From positions 18,317-82,316 of the forward strand of contig JAJEDE010000007.1 of the NCBI GenBank assembly GCA_022821645.1: 64,000 bases of DNA, given 5' to 3'. The DNA is from Chloroflexota bacterium (GTDB taxonomy: Bacteria > Chloroflexota > UBA11872). The position numbers and the translations under genes are program-made. How positions within the stretch are numbered: position 1 is the first letter of the stretch; each line of letters opens with the position of its first letter. Shown here piece after piece: positions 28,147 through 37,260 of this stretch. The notes below the pieces were generated by a model. It worked only from the letters and a program-made list of their open reading frames with translations, was not told the origin of the DNA and did no database searches.

Positions 28147-28977
28147 ATGCGGTTCAGGGTATCCGGATTCGGCGACGAAATCTCCGACGAGTTGTCGGTG
28201 CAGCTTCGCGTGATGTCAGACCTTGGCGTGGACGCGCTGGAGCCGCGACGGGTTCAACTGCCGGGCGGTGACACCCACAACATCGTCGATATGTCGGACT
28301 CGGACCTCCGAATGATGCGCCGCATGCTGGACGACCACGGGATGGTGTGTTCGCAGATTGGCTCGCCGGTGGGCAAGGCACCGTTGGAGTCCGACATTCA
28401 GGCGCAGTTTCAGCAGCTTGAAGGCGCGGTCCGGGCGGCGCACGCGCTGGACGCGGCGTACATACGAGTTTTCGGATTTCAGCCCGAGAAGGGTGAGCCG
28501 CTGCCGACTGACCGCCCGGCGGCGCTGGATAGATTCCAGCGAGTTGCCGAGCACCTAGCATCGCTCGATTCGAGCCTGACGCTGAGTCTGGAGAACGAAC
28601 ACGATCTCTACGACGACACCCCGGCCGCCTGCGCCGAGTTTCTGGCGCTGGAGGGCGCACCGATCAGGATGTGCTTTGATCCGGGGAACTTTGTGCGGGC
28701 TGGCGTGCGTCCATTTGACGAGGCGTGGCCCGTGCTTGGCGCGACAACGCGCATGATCCACGTGAAGGACTACGACACCGCCATCGCCGACTGGGCGCCC
28801 GCGGGTGCGGGCGACGGTCAACTGACCGACGTGCTGGGTGCGGCCGATCCCGAGTATGTGGCCTACTTGTCGCTTGAGCCGCATCTTTCGGGCACCGCGG
28901 CCGGCCAGGGTCGCGATCGTGCGGACGTATGGCGAGAAGCGCACGCCGCTTTGATGCGGATTCTCAACTCCCTGTGA
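28147..28977 (+). CDS. sugar phosphate isomerase/epimerase family protein, about 276 aa
   Basis: This is a xylose-isomerase-like TIM barrel. Likely metal ligands are Glu in LTLSLENEHDLYDD, Asp in MCFDPGNFV, His in MIHVKDYD and Glu in YLSLEPHLSG. The N-terminus RVSGFGDEISDELSVQL is usual for this group. ATG 28147 is taken as start, though GTG 28141 six bases upstream is equally possible. Its TGA overlaps the GTG of the MOSC gene as GTGA, so both are translated together. The substrate is unknown. Confidence 0.87.
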   Translation: MRFRVSGFGDEISDELSVQLRVMSDLGVDALEPRRVQLPGGDTHNIVDMSDSDLRMMRRMLDDHGMVCSQIGSPVGKAPLESDIQAQFQQLEGAVRAAHALDAAYIRVFGFQPEKGEPLPTDRPAALDRFQRVAEHLASLDSSLTLSLENEHDLYDDTPAACAEFLALEGAPIRMCFDPGNFVRAGVRPFDEAWPVLGATTRMIHVKDYDTAIADWAPAGAGDGQLTDVLGAADPEYVAYLSLEPHLSGTAAGQGRDRADVWREAHAALMRILNSL

Positions 28978-29432
28978 GCCTGCCGCCGCACGTGGCCTGG
29001 GTTCGTGTTTCGCCAAGGCCGGGCCGCAATGAGGAGATGTCCAGTCTCAACCTGATTGAAGGGCTGGGTATTGAGGGGGATCGCCACGCTCGACCGGAGA
29101 AGCGAAATCAAGTCCTGGTGATGGACGTCGAGACCCTGGACCATTTCGAGCTACGCGCGGGAGACATCCGTGAGAACATCGCCACTCGCGGTCTGGACGT
29201 GGCCGGACTGGTCGAAGGCGATCGGCTTCGATTCGGCGCCGACGCCGAAGTGTTGATCTCCCATCCGTGCGCGCCGTGTTACAAGATGGATGCCCTACGG
29301 ACGGGTCTCCAGGAGGCTTTGCGGGGCCGCCGCGGCATGCTGGGCATCGTCACGCGCGGTGGCGTGGTCCTCCCAGGCGACGTTGTCAAGCTGGTTCCCA
29401 AGCAAGACCGAGGCCGGCGAGGGCAGGTCTAG
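28974..29432 (+). CDS. MOSC-domain protein, 152 aa
   Basis: This is a stand-alone MOSC (molybdenum-cofactor sulfurase C-terminal) domain, expected to bind sulfur or sulfated Mo cofactor. IEGDRHA at about residue 40 and the conserved Cys in ISHPCAPCYKMD are the hallmark residues; NIATRGLDVAGL and GDRLRFG also fit. The start GTG 28974 overlaps the previous stop as GTGA; an upstream ATG at 28929 would lie inside the neighbouring gene. It ends in a 4-bp convergent overlap with the oxidoreductase at 29429. Confidence 0.88.
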   Translation: MSLPPHVAWVRVSPRPGRNEEMSSLNLIEGLGIEGDRHARPEKRNQVLVMDVETLDHFELRAGDIRENIATRGLDVAGLVEGDRLRFGADAEVLISHPCAPCYKMDALRTGLQEALRGRRGMLGIVTRGGVVLPGDVVKLVPKQDRGRRGQV

Positions 29433-30538
29433 TCCCGCCGGATCGACACCTCGCGTCCAGTCTGGGCCGATTCGTACGCGGCTTCGACCCAGCGGTGGGT
29501 GCGCAGCGCCTCGTTCCAATCGGGCGAGTAGTCGGCGCCGGACGCCACGCTTCGGACGAACGCGCGTAGCTGAACCTCGAACGGATCCACCGCGGTCGTC
29601 GGGACTGCTTCCCAACCATCCAGCGGATCGCCCTGTTCGGCGGCCGGGTCGTAGGAGAAGAGCGGGCCGTCGCCGCGCTGCACCCAGCAGCGGTTGGCTG
29701 TGATCAGCAGGCCGCCGTGGCTGCAGTCAATCTCGATAGTCGGCACGTCTTCGTGGCGCCGCCGTACCCAGCTCGAGAAGACCTGGCCGATTGCGCCGTT
29801 TTCGAACCGCATATTCACTGCGCAGGAATCTTCGACATCGCTGTGAAACGGGCCGCTTTCCGGATCCTCCCGATCGGTGATGCCCTCGAAGGTCAGGCAG
29901 TGCGTGCTGGAAATGGGACCTATCAGCCAACCCAGCAAGTCGTAGAAGTGCGCCATCATGTCGTGCACCACGCCGCCCGCGGACTCTTCGCGCTTGAAAA
30001 ACCAGGGCGGGCGGTTGGCAACCAGCGGCGGGACGAAGTAGCCAAACACCACGCGCGCGTGAAACACGTCGCCCAGGTCGCCCGACTCCAAAATGGCCCT
30101 GGCCGCTTGCGGTCCGCCCTGGAATCGCATGTTCTGGATGATCCCATGCCGCACGCCGGCTGCTGTGGCGGCCTTGAGGAGTTCTTCGGACTCTTCGAGC
30201 GTGGCGCCCAGCGGTTTGTCCGTGAAGACATGCTTGCCGTCGCCAATGGCCTGCATCAGTGGGTCAAAGTGCAGCCGGTTCACCAGGCAGTTGTCGACCA
30301 CATCCACGTCGTAGCGCCCTACGGATCCTTCCAGATGGTCGCTGGAAAAGTCGGCATTGTAGGCGTGGAAAATCTGGCGCAGGCGCTCCGGCGTGCGGCC
30401 ATATACGCCGAGGATTACCGGGACTTCTGCGCCATTGACTACTTCCGGCTGGACGCGGATCTTCGCCAGGGCGGCCGCGTGACGGTGGGCCATGCGGCCG
30501 GTCCCGAGGACGAGAAACGTGATGGGGTTGGCAGGCAC
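29429..30538 (-). CDS. Gfo/Idh/MocA-family oxidoreductase, 369 aa
   Basis: This is an NAD(P)-dependent sugar dehydrogenase. The Rossmann loop is FLVLGTGRMAHRHA near the start. HVFTDKPLGATLEES is the catalytic (E/D)KP motif. GGVVHDMMAHFYDLLGWLIG carries the Asp and His of the substrate site. It is distinct from the enzyme at 9349 (different loop spacing and tail). GTG 30538 is the start. It is divergent from an MFS carrier gene 245 bp away, and carrier and enzyme may serve one sugar (inference). Confidence 0.9.
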   Translation of the reverse strand: MPANPITFLVLGTGRMAHRHAAALAKIRVQPEVVNGAEVPVILGVYGRTPERLRQIFHAYNADFSSDHLEGSVGRYDVDVVDNCLVNRLHFDPLMQAIGDGKHVFTDKPLGATLEESEELLKAATAAGVRHGIIQNMRFQGGPQAARAILESGDLGDVFHARVVFGYFVPPLVANRPPWFFKREESAGGVVHDMMAHFYDLLGWLIGPISSTHCLTFEGITDREDPESGPFHSDVEDSCAVNMRFENGAIGQVFSSWVRRRHEDVPTIEIDCSHGGLLITANRCWVQRGDGPLFSYDPAAEQGDPLDGWEAVPTTAVDPFEVQLRAFVRSVASGADYSPDWNEALRTHRWVEAAYESAQTGREVSIRRD

Positions 30539-30783
30539 GGGCGATCTCTGGGGCGACGGTGGGCGAAGTTTATACGAGCCGGGAGCGCAATCTTCGGCGT
30601 TCCGTAAAGCGGGTGCGAGACATGGGTTGCAGCTCGGCAGGCGGATAACGTGGGCATGCGACTGGTCTCGCGGTAGGTCCTCCGATAGCCTTGACCGTCA
30701 GGCGGCTGGGGACTGCACGTGTTCTCGACAGCAGGCAGCGACGACCTGACCGCACTTGGCGGCCTGCGGCGGGCCTTGATGCC

Positions 30784-32118
30784 ATGAGCACGGATTCTCA
30801 GACCCCCGCAGCGCGGCCTACTGGCTGGTTCTTCACGCGCATCAGCCTGTTCTGGGTCGGTCTCTCATTCATGTGGGGGGCCATCAACATCCAAGTCCTG
30901 CCCGCGGTGATTCCCGACATGGTCGGATTGAATGTTCAGGGCACGGCCATTGGCGCGGTTGTGTTCGTGGGTCTGGCCATCGCGATCGTGGTGCAGCCGT
31001 TTGCAGGTGCGGTCAGCGACCGGGCCCAGTTCCGGATCGGTCGCCGTCGTCCATTCATGCTCGCCGGCGTGCTCTTCCTCATTCCGTTCCTGGTGGTCAT
31101 CGGCCTGTCGCCGTATTACTGGTTGTTGTTTCTCGCCGTCGTGGGCGTGCAGGTTGGCGGGAACATTGCCCACGGGCCGTACCAGGGCGTGATTCCCGAC
31201 CAGGTGCCGCCGTCCGCCCGTGGACGGGCGTCGGGGTTCTTCGGTATCGCCAATCTCATCGGCACGATCCTCGGCGCTGCCGTGGCTGGACAGTTCATAG
31301 CCGACGGCCAGATTTTCCTGGCCTTGCTGACGATTGCAATCGTGCTGGCGGCCATGTCGTTGATGACGTGGGTCTTTGTGAAGGAGTCGCCGCCGCCCCC
31401 ACCGGAGACGTACGGCCCCGTCTGGAACGAAGTGCGTCGCCGCGTTCGCGAGTTGCGGGGCAAGCGGGCTTTTGTGTGGCTGATGGGCTCACGCCTGCTC
31501 TTCTTTATGGGATTGCAGTCGATGGACAACTTCCTTCAGCTCTTCTTTCGACAGGGCCTGGGCGACGACAGTCCGGAGGGCAAAACGACGATCGTGCTGG
31601 GCACCGTGTTGATCCTGGCGGTGCTCACGAGCATCCCGGCGGGCTGGGCGTCTGACCGATTCGGCCGGTTGCGGCTGGTGGCGGCGGGTTCGTGCCTTGG
31701 CATGGGCTCGGCTGTTCTCCTGGTATTCGCGCAGGACTTCGTCCAGGTTGTTGCCTTTGCCACTCTCCTGGGTGTCGGGCTCGGTTTGTTCACGGCGGCG
31801 GACTGGGCCGCGGCGATTGATCTGGTTCCGGATGCGCGCGCGGCGGGGCTCTACATGGGGCTCACAAACGTGGCTACCGCCGGCGGCGACGCGCTGGCAA
31901 CGCTCTCGGCGGGAATCGCCCTGGACGTCGTAAACCAGTTCGCGCCGGGCTTTGGATTCCGGGCTGTTTTTGCGCTCATGGGACTCTATTTCCTGCTAAG
32001 CGTTCTGGTGCTGGGCAAGGTGCGCGCGCAGGTGCATGCGGCCCCAGGCTCGACAGTGCTTGCTCCCGAGGCGGGCGACTCCAGCGAGCGGACGTCTACC
32101 AATTCCACGGCCTCGTAA
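30784..32118 (+). CDS. MFS transporter, sugar:cation symporter-like, 444 aa
   Basis: This is a 12-helix MFS protein most like the GPH/SLC45 sugar-carrier group. Helix 1 contains FFTRISLFWVGLSFMWGAIN, and the helix 2-3 loop has GAVSDRAQFRIGRRRPFM, typical of sucrose/sugar symporters. IAHGPYQGVIPDQVP and the second-half motif AGWASDRFGRLR are also present. ATG 30784 precedes a short polar head; the open frame upstream is Arg-rich and non-membrane. It is separated from the divergent Gfo/Idh gene by a probable shared promoter region. Confidence 0.88.
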   Translation: MSTDSQTPAARPTGWFFTRISLFWVGLSFMWGAINIQVLPAVIPDMVGLNVQGTAIGAVVFVGLAIAIVVQPFAGAVSDRAQFRIGRRRPFMLAGVLFLIPFLVVIGLSPYYWLLFLAVVGVQVGGNIAHGPYQGVIPDQVPPSARGRASGFFGIANLIGTILGAAVAGQFIADGQIFLALLTIAIVLAAMSLMTWVFVKESPPPPPETYGPVWNEVRRRVRELRGKRAFVWLMGSRLLFFMGLQSMDNFLQLFFRQGLGDDSPEGKTTIVLGTVLILAVLTSIPAGWASDRFGRLRLVAAGSCLGMGSAVLLVFAQDFVQVVAFATLLGVGLGLFTAADWAAAIDLVPDARAAGLYMGLTNVATAGGDALATLSAGIALDVVNQFAPGFGFRAVFALMGLYFLLSVLVLGKVRAQVHAAPGSTVLAPEAGDSSERTSTNSTAS

Positions 32119-32296
32119 CGCGGGTCGGACACTGCCTGGGAGCCGCTTCACGGCGCAGGCGGCGCATGGCGGCATGCGCGATCCAAGGATGTTAGGCATA
32201 ATCTGTTGTGCGGCCCCGTCTGGCGTCTGGGCAGGGCCATAATGTCCGAGCCAGCACAGCCCAATTGCCAACGGGCCGAACTGGAGGCAGTCCGGA

Positions 32297-32404
32297 ATGC
32301 AGACAGTGGTTTTCTATCTCGTGATCGGGGTCTCGTTTGGAGGTCTCATCATTGGACTCCTCTACTGGATCTACTCTCTGATTCGAGGCTCGTCGGAGGA
32401 ATAG
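32297..32404 (+). CDS. 35-residue single-helix membrane peptide
   Basis: A short frame begins at ATG 32297, nine bases after a GGAGG ribosome site (32283-32287). It encodes MQTVVFYLVIGVSFGGL, then IIGLLYWIYSLIRGSSEE and stop. Residues 4-28 form one strongly hydrophobic helix with a GG pair, followed by a short charged tail with one Arg and two Glu. No homologue is recognised. It lies alone between the MFS gene and the convergent hisF gene. The combination of ribosome site, helix and clean stop makes a real small protein plausible. Confidence 0.5.
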   Translation: MQTVVFYLVIGVSFGGLIIGLLYWIYSLIRGSSEE

Positions 32405-32553
32405 TCAGCTAGAAGAAGCACTCTGTGCTACTCGGCTGAGAGTTCTGATGCTGTCTGCAGGTCGGCGTCACGTATTGGCGGGGTCGTTTCGAGCCTCGGC
32501 GTAGGGGCGTCTCGTCACCCTTGCCTTTTTGACTTCTGGCCTCGGTCGCTCCA

Positions 32554-33333
32554 TCAGTGGTAGGGGTCGAGGCGCATTGGAATCCCGGCGGATGCCATGT
32601 ACTCCTTGGCTTCACGCACGCTATACACGCCAAAGTGAAAGATTGACGCTGCAAGTACAGCGTGAGCGTTGCCCAGGGTTATCGCGTCCCGCAGATGATC
32701 AAGGGATCCCGCGCCACCCGAGGCAACCACTGGGATTGACACTGCGTCGGTAACGGCGCGTAGGAATTCCACGTCGTATCCCTCGCGCGTTCCGTCCGCG
32801 TCGATGCTGTTGAGCACGATTTCACCAGCGCCCAGTTCCTGTCCTCGCTGAGCGGTTTCCACGGCATCGAGATCGGTGCGTACGCGTCCGCCGTTGAGAT
32901 AAATCGTCCAACGCGGCGGATCGGTGTCCGGATTGCGTAGCGCATCGATCGACAGGACGACGCACTGTGATCCGAACCGATCGGCACAGGCTCGAATCAG
33001 GTCGGGATCGCGATGCGCAGCGCTGTTTATGGAGACCTTCTCGGCGCCGCTCCGCAGCATCAGGTACATGTCGTCGACCGTACGCACGCCGCCGCCAACC
33101 GATAGCGGAATAAAGACCTGGGAGGCCACCCGCTCGACCAAGTCAACCATGATGTCGCGGCCCTCGGCTGACGCGGTGATGTCGTAGAAGACGAGCTCGT
33201 CGGCGCCCTCGTGGTCGTAGCGCGCGGCCAGTTCCACGGGATCACCGGCGTCGATGTCGGCCGAAAAGCGGACGCCACGGACATTGCGACCGTTCTTGAC
33301 GTCCAGGCACGGGATGATGCGGCGCGTCAACAT
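32554..33333 (-). CDS. hisF: imidazole glycerol phosphate synthase cyclase subunit, 259 aa
   Basis: HisF uses ammonia from HisH to convert PRFAR into imidazole glycerol phosphate and AICAR. The catalytic Asp is in [18 protein letters not shown], and the second Asp is in [18 protein letters not shown] and [13 protein letters not shown] are the two phosphate loops of the half-barrels, and [12 protein letters not shown] is canonical. It is the last gene of the long leftward train, 3 bp after hisA. Confidence 0.97.
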   Translation of the reverse strand: MLTRRIIPCLDVKNGRNVRGVRFSADIDAGDPVELAARYDHEGADELVFYDITASAEGRDIMVDLVERVASQVFIPLSVGGGVRTVDDMYLMLRSGAEKVSINSAAHRDPDLIRACADRFGSQCVVLSIDALRNPDTDPPRWTIYLNGGRVRTDLDAVETAQRGQELGAGEIVLNSIDADGTREGYDVEFLRAVTDAVSIPVVASGGAGSLDHLRDAITLGNAHAVLAASIFHFGVYSVREAKEYMASAGIPMRLDPYH

Positions 33334-33336
33334 CGG

Positions 33337-34062
33337 CTAGCCCTGAGCCGCTCGACGGGCGTCGGGCAGCGTGACGGATCCCGTGTAGAGCGCTCGGCCG
33401 ATAATCACGCCGGCGGCTTTCAGGCTGGCGAGCCGCGACACGTCGTCAAGGCTGTGGACGCCGCCGGAGGCGATGACGTCCAGACTGTCGCCGTGGAGTT
33501 GCACCAGTTCGGCCGTAGCTTCAAAGTTCGGCTCGCCGAGCATTCCATCGCGGTTGACGTCGGTGTAGACGACGGCCGCCGCGCCGGCAAGCGCCGCCGC
33601 GGCCGCCAGGTCCATCGCCAGGACCGCGCTGTCTTCGACCCATGCCTCGATTGCGACTCGTCCGTTGCGAGCATCTACCCCAACGGCGACTCTTCCGGGA
33701 TGCGCGGCCGCGGCCGCGTGAACCAGGTCGGGATCGCGCACGGCGGCGGTTCCGATCACCGCGCGCGCGGCGCCCGCGTCCAGCACCTCGCGGACCGCCT
33801 GCAGCGTGCGAATGCCGCCGCCGACCTGCACGGGGACTGAGCCGGCAAGTTCTATGATTTCGGCTACGAGCGTGTGGTGGACGCGGGCCGCGCTTCGCGC
33901 GGCATCCAGGTCCACGATGTGAAGCCAGTCTGTCCCGCAATCCAGGAAGTAGCGGGCCGCCTCGCGCGGATCCTCGTAGAACATGGTTTCGCGGGCGAAG
34001 TCACCTTGAACCAGGTTGACGCACTTACCGCCTCGAATGTCGATTGCCGCGTAAATGTCCAT
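33337..34062 (-). CDS. hisA: ProFAR isomerase, 241 aa
   Basis: HisA isomerises ProFAR to PRFAR, the substrate of HisF/HisH. IYAAIDIRGGKCVNLVQGD carries the first catalytic Asp, and AVGVDARNGRV the second. VQVGGGIRTLQAV and VIASGGVHSLDDV are the phosphate loops. DGMLGEPNF in the second half is typical of HisA. Only 3 bp separate it from hisH upstream and from hisF downstream, so the three are one translation unit. Confidence 0.96.
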   Translation of the reverse strand: MDIYAAIDIRGGKCVNLVQGDFARETMFYEDPREAARYFLDCGTDWLHIVDLDAARSAARVHHTLVAEIIELAGSVPVQVGGGIRTLQAVREVLDAGAARAVIGTAAVRDPDLVHAAAAAHPGRVAVGVDARNGRVAIEAWVEDSAVLAMDLAAAAALAGAAAVVYTDVNRDGMLGEPNFEATAELVQLHGDSLDVIASGGVHSLDDVSRLASLKAAGVIIGRALYTGSVTLPDARRAAQG

Positions 34063-34065
34063 GTG

Positions 34066-34695
34066 TCAGGCGAACTCCGCTACAGGCCGCTGACCGGCCA
34101 GACGAATGAAGTTGGCGTACAGGCGAAGCCCAACGAGACCGCTCTTTTCGGGATGAAACTGGGTTGCGAAGAGGTTGTCTCGACGTACAACGCTCGTGAA
34201 CTCCAGCCCATAGTCGGTGGTGCCGGAAACGGTTGCTACATCCGACGGCTGGGCGTAGTAGGAGTGCACGAAATAGAAGTTGGAGTCCTGCGGCACGCCG
34301 GTGAAGAGCGGGGAGTTTTCAACCTGCCGTACCTGGTTCCAACCCATGTGCGGTATCTCCAATCCCTCGGGAAAGCGGACGACTTTGCCTGGGATTACCC
34401 CGAGGCAAGGCGTTTCGTCGTCTTCCTCGCTGCGGTCGAACAGGACCTGCAGACCCATGCAGATGCCCAGGTACGGGACTCCACGCGCAATGGCTGCGAC
34501 TACCGGGTCGTCGACGCGTGCGGTGCGTAGTCCTTGCATGGTGTCGGCTGCCGCTCCCACGCCCGGCAGGACCACGGCCTCGGCCGCGGCCACGTCGGAT
34601 GGATCGTTGGTGACGGCGAAGGTTGCGCCCACACGGTCGAGCGCTCGCGCCACGCTGTGGATGTTCCCCGCGCCATAATCGACGACTGCAATCAT
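34066..34695 (-). CDS. hisH: imidazole glycerol phosphate synthase glutaminase subunit, 209 aa
   Basis: HisH is the class I glutamine amidotransferase that feeds ammonia to HisF. The nucleophile is in LGICMGLQVLF, and the His-Glu pair in ATQFHPEKSG. VVDYGAGNIHSV at the N-terminus and VVLPGVGAAADTM (oxyanion region) are standard. It overlaps the preceding hisS by 4 bp (ATGA). Confidence 0.97.
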   Translation of the reverse strand: MIAVVDYGAGNIHSVARALDRVGATFAVTNDPSDVAAAEAVVLPGVGAAADTMQGLRTARVDDPVVAAIARGVPYLGICMGLQVLFDRSEEDDETPCLGVIPGKVVRFPEGLEIPHMGWNQVRQVENSPLFTGVPQDSNFYFVHSYYAQPSDVATVSGTTDYGLEFTSVVRRDNLFATQFHPEKSGLVGLRLYANFIRLAGQRPVAEFA

Positions 34696-35960
34696 GTGGC
34701 GCCCGCCAGTGCCGATTGAATGCGCTTCACGGCATCGCTACGGGGAATCTCTACCTGGGCGGCGCCATTGAGCGGCTTTAGAGCCAAGACACCACGTTCC
34801 AACTCCCGCTGTCCGATTAGGACGGCGGCGTTTGCCCTGGAACGATCTGCGCGGCGGAGATGCGAGCGCGGACTGGCCCGGCGAAATCCGCACTCGACGC
34901 TTACGCCGCCTTGGCGAAGCTCGCGTGCCAGGCGCATCGCGTCCGCGATCGCGCCTTCGGCCAGCGGCGCGACGTAGACGTCAATCGACAGGGGATCTTG
35001 GAGACTTCCGCCACATCGTTCCAGGTTGAGCAATACCCGCTCGATTCCGCTTCCGAAGCCAACGCCTGGCACGCGGTCCGCCCCTATGAGTTCTGCCAGG
35101 TAGTCATAGCGCCCGCCGCCTCCCACCGTGCTCTGCGAGCCGGCGCCCGGTGGAACGAACTCGAAGACCGTGCGGTTGTAATAGTCAAGTCCTCGTACCA
35201 GTCGATGGTTGATCGAAAATGGAATCTCCAGCGCCTCCAGAAGCTTCTGAAGTTCGCCAAGGTGGTCGAGGGCAGGTCCATCCAGAAAGTCCAATGACCG
35301 TGGCGCGTCTTCGCAGAGCTCGGTAACCGAGGGGTGCTTTGAATCGAGAATCCGCAGTGGGTTTACCGCCAACCGCTCGCGGCTCTCGGAATCCAGTCGA
35401 TCCGCCAGGGGCGTGAAGTAGTCGACGAGCGCTTGCCGGTATACAGGTCGGGTTTCCGGGTCGCCGAGCGAATTCAGCTCAAGCCGCAAGTCGTCAATCC
35501 CGAGGGCCTGGTATGTGGACCAGAGCAGATCGATCACTTCGGCGTCAACGGCAGGGCTGGGATCTCCAAGTGCCTCGGCACCAATCTGGTGGTGCTCCCG
35601 GTACCGTCCGGCCTGCGGTCGGTCGTATCGAAAAATCGACGTGACGTAATACAGCTTCACGGGTTGCATCAGGTTGTGCAGGCCGTTCTGCACATACGCG
35701 CGGACCACAGGGGCCGTGCCTTCGGACCGCAGCGTTAGTGAGTCGCCGCCGCGATCCTCAAAGGTGTACATCTCCTTCTGGACGAGATCGGTGGCATCGC
35801 CGGTTGTGCGCGAAAAAAGCTCAGTTCGCTCAATCGTTGGCGTGCTGATCGGCGCGAACCCACGCAGTTCGCACTCGCGCTGGAAGGTTTCGGTCACCAA
35901 TCGCCACGCTGGCGCCGCCTCCGGCAAACGGTCGGCGGTTCCCCTTGGCCGCTGAATCAT
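34692..35960 (-). CDS. hisS: histidyl-tRNA synthetase, 422 aa
   Basis: This is a class II aminoacyl-tRNA synthetase. Motif 1 lies around the first 60 residues, motif 2 is RSEGTAPVVRAYV with YYVTSIFRYDRPQAGRYREHHQIG, and the His-specific box is LVRGLDYYNRTVFEFV. Motif 3 is VGFGSGIERVLL. The C-terminal anticodon-binding domain follows (IDVYVAPLAEGAI onward). It overlaps both neighbours by 4 bp, linking translation and histidine synthesis genes to the division cluster. Confidence 0.97.
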   Translation of the reverse strand: MIQRPRGTADRLPEAAPAWRLVTETFQRECELRGFAPISTPTIERTELFSRTTGDATDLVQKEMYTFEDRGGDSLTLRSEGTAPVVRAYVQNGLHNLMQPVKLYYVTSIFRYDRPQAGRYREHHQIGAEALGDPSPAVDAEVIDLLWSTYQALGIDDLRLELNSLGDPETRPVYRQALVDYFTPLADRLDSESRERLAVNPLRILDSKHPSVTELCEDAPRSLDFLDGPALDHLGELQKLLEALEIPFSINHRLVRGLDYYNRTVFEFVPPGAGSQSTVGGGGRYDYLAELIGADRVPGVGFGSGIERVLLNLERCGGSLQDPLSIDVYVAPLAEGAIADAMRLARELRQGGVSVECGFRRASPRSHLRRADRSRANAAVLIGQRELERGVLALKPLNGAAQVEIPRSDAVKRIQSALAGAT

Positions 35961-36241
35961 CCGGCGTCCTCCAGACGACTGACCACCGCGAGCAGCCCTG
36001 ATGGATCGTTGGTCGTCACCGCGACTCGCTTATCGCGAGCGCGCAAGCCTTGTTCGATGCTGATGTTTCGCCGTGGCAGGTCAAGAGCCTCGGCCAGAAG
36101 ATCAACCAGTGCCCGATTTGCGCGGTCGTCTGTGGGCGGCGCGGTAACTCGAGCGGCCAGCGATCCGTCAGCGCGTCGCCGCAGGGATGCAGCGCGTGCC
36201 CGCGGAGTGGCTCGGACGCGGAGTCGAACAGTGGTTGGCAT
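35957..36241 (-). CDS. DUF167 / YggU-family protein, 94 aa
   Basis: This is a small conserved protein of unknown function with the DUF167 fold. Core residues are RVTAPPTDDRANRALVDLLA, matching the VTAPPVDGKAN box of the family, and a late ISIEQGLRARDKRVAV strand. It sits next to yggT and yggS, the same neighbourhood as in many bacteria. Its stop overlaps the start of hisS by 4 bp. Confidence 0.88.
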   Translation of the reverse strand: MPTTVRLRVRATPRARAASLRRRADGSLAARVTAPPTDDRANRALVDLLAEALDLPRRNISIEQGLRARDKRVAVTTNDPSGLLAVVSRLEDAG

Positions 36242-36264
36242 GTGGAGGCTCTGTCATCGGTCGC

Positions 36265-36525
36265 TCAGCCAAGCGCGAGGGAGCGCACAAGGCTCCAGAG
36301 CACCTGAATGACAAGGATTGCGATCAGCGGCGAGAGATCAATCATCCAGGACTGCGGCAGCGCCCGGCGGATCGGACCCAGGATTGGCTCGGTGACGTCG
36401 ATCAACAGTCGCATGAGCGGATGGGATGGGTCTCGGACGAACCACGAGAGTATTGCCCGTCCGATGATGGCGAACACGATGATCGTCACCAGCCAGTCGA
36501 GAAGCTGGACGAGAGCGGCAAGCAC
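36265..36525 (-). CDS. yggT: YggT-family membrane protein, 86 aa
   Basis: This is a small inner-membrane protein with two hydrophobic stretches: the first at about residues 5-27 and the second near the C-terminus (LSPLIAILVIQVLWSLV). Between them lies SWFVRDPSHPLMRLLIDVTEPILGPIRR, which is the conserved YggT loop. The family is linked to division and osmotic tolerance. It lies between yggS (6 bp) and the DUF167 gene (23 bp), as in actinobacterial and cyanobacterial ftsZ-sepF clusters, but no sepF is seen here. Confidence 0.9.
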   Translation of the reverse strand: MLAALVQLLDWLVTIIVFAIIGRAILSWFVRDPSHPLMRLLIDVTEPILGPIRRALPQSWMIDLSPLIAILVIQVLWSLVRSLALG

Positions 36526-36531
36526 GCTGCG

Positions 36532-37242
36532 TCAAGTACCTGGAGCGGGGGAACGCTTCCCAAAGATAGCGCGTCCCACGCGGACGATTGTGGCGCCCTC
36601 CACCAGCGCGGCGTCGAGGTCGTCCGTCATTCCCATGGAGAGTTCGATGATTGGCTGGTTGGGTAGGCGGACGCGAAGGGCGTCGCGCAGTTCGCGTAAC
36701 TGGCCAAAGCAAGCGCGGCTGGCCGCCGCCTCCGTACCCATTGGTCCGATCGTCATGAGTCCACGCAACGAAAGGCCGGTCTCGCGGTCAATGGCGGTTG
36801 CGAGTTGCGAAAGACCGTCGCGGGAAACACCGCCCTGCGTCTGCGCGCCCGTGAGATTGACTTGGATCAGCACGTCGCACGGATTGCCGTCTCGCACAAC
36901 GTCCAGGCGGCGCGCCAAGCGCACGGAATCCACGGAGTGGATCAGCGAGAACAGTTGCGTGGCCAGGCGTGCCTTGTTGCGCTGAAGGCGCCCCACGAGA
37001 TGCCAGCGACCACCACCGACCTGCGGGATCTTGGTCTGCGCTTCCTGAACCCGGTTCTCGCCGAGATCCGTTAGCCCCGCGGCGAGCCCCAGACGCACGG
37101 TTGCGGCGTCGAACGTCTTGCAGACAGCCACCAACGTGACAGAATCCGGCGAGCGCCCGGCTTCCTGACAGACCTCGGCGATTCGTGCCCGGACGTCCGC
37201 CACATTTGCGGCGATCCCGGCTGTGACATCGGCCTTTGTCAT
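36532..37242 (-). CDS. yggS: PLP-homeostasis protein YggS/YlmE, 236 aa
   Basis: This is a single-domain, alanine-racemase-like barrel that binds pyridoxal phosphate and buffers vitamin B6 pools. The PLP lysine is in LVAVCKTFDAATV. GENRVQEAQTKI and WHLVGRLQRNK are family signatures, and LSMGMTDDLDAALVEGATIVRVGRAIFG closes the cofactor site. It follows ftsZ by 18 bp. Confidence 0.94.
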   Translation of the reverse strand: MTKADVTAGIAANVADVRARIAEVCQEAGRSPDSVTLVAVCKTFDAATVRLGLAAGLTDLGENRVQEAQTKIPQVGGGRWHLVGRLQRNKARLATQLFSLIHSVDSVRLARRLDVVRDGNPCDVLIQVNLTGAQTQGGVSRDGLSQLATAIDRETGLSLRGLMTIGPMGTEAAASRACFGQLRELRDALRVRLPNQPIIELSMGMTDDLDAALVEGATIVRVGRAIFGKRSPAPGT

Positions 37243-37260
37243 GCGCCGATTGACTTCGGG

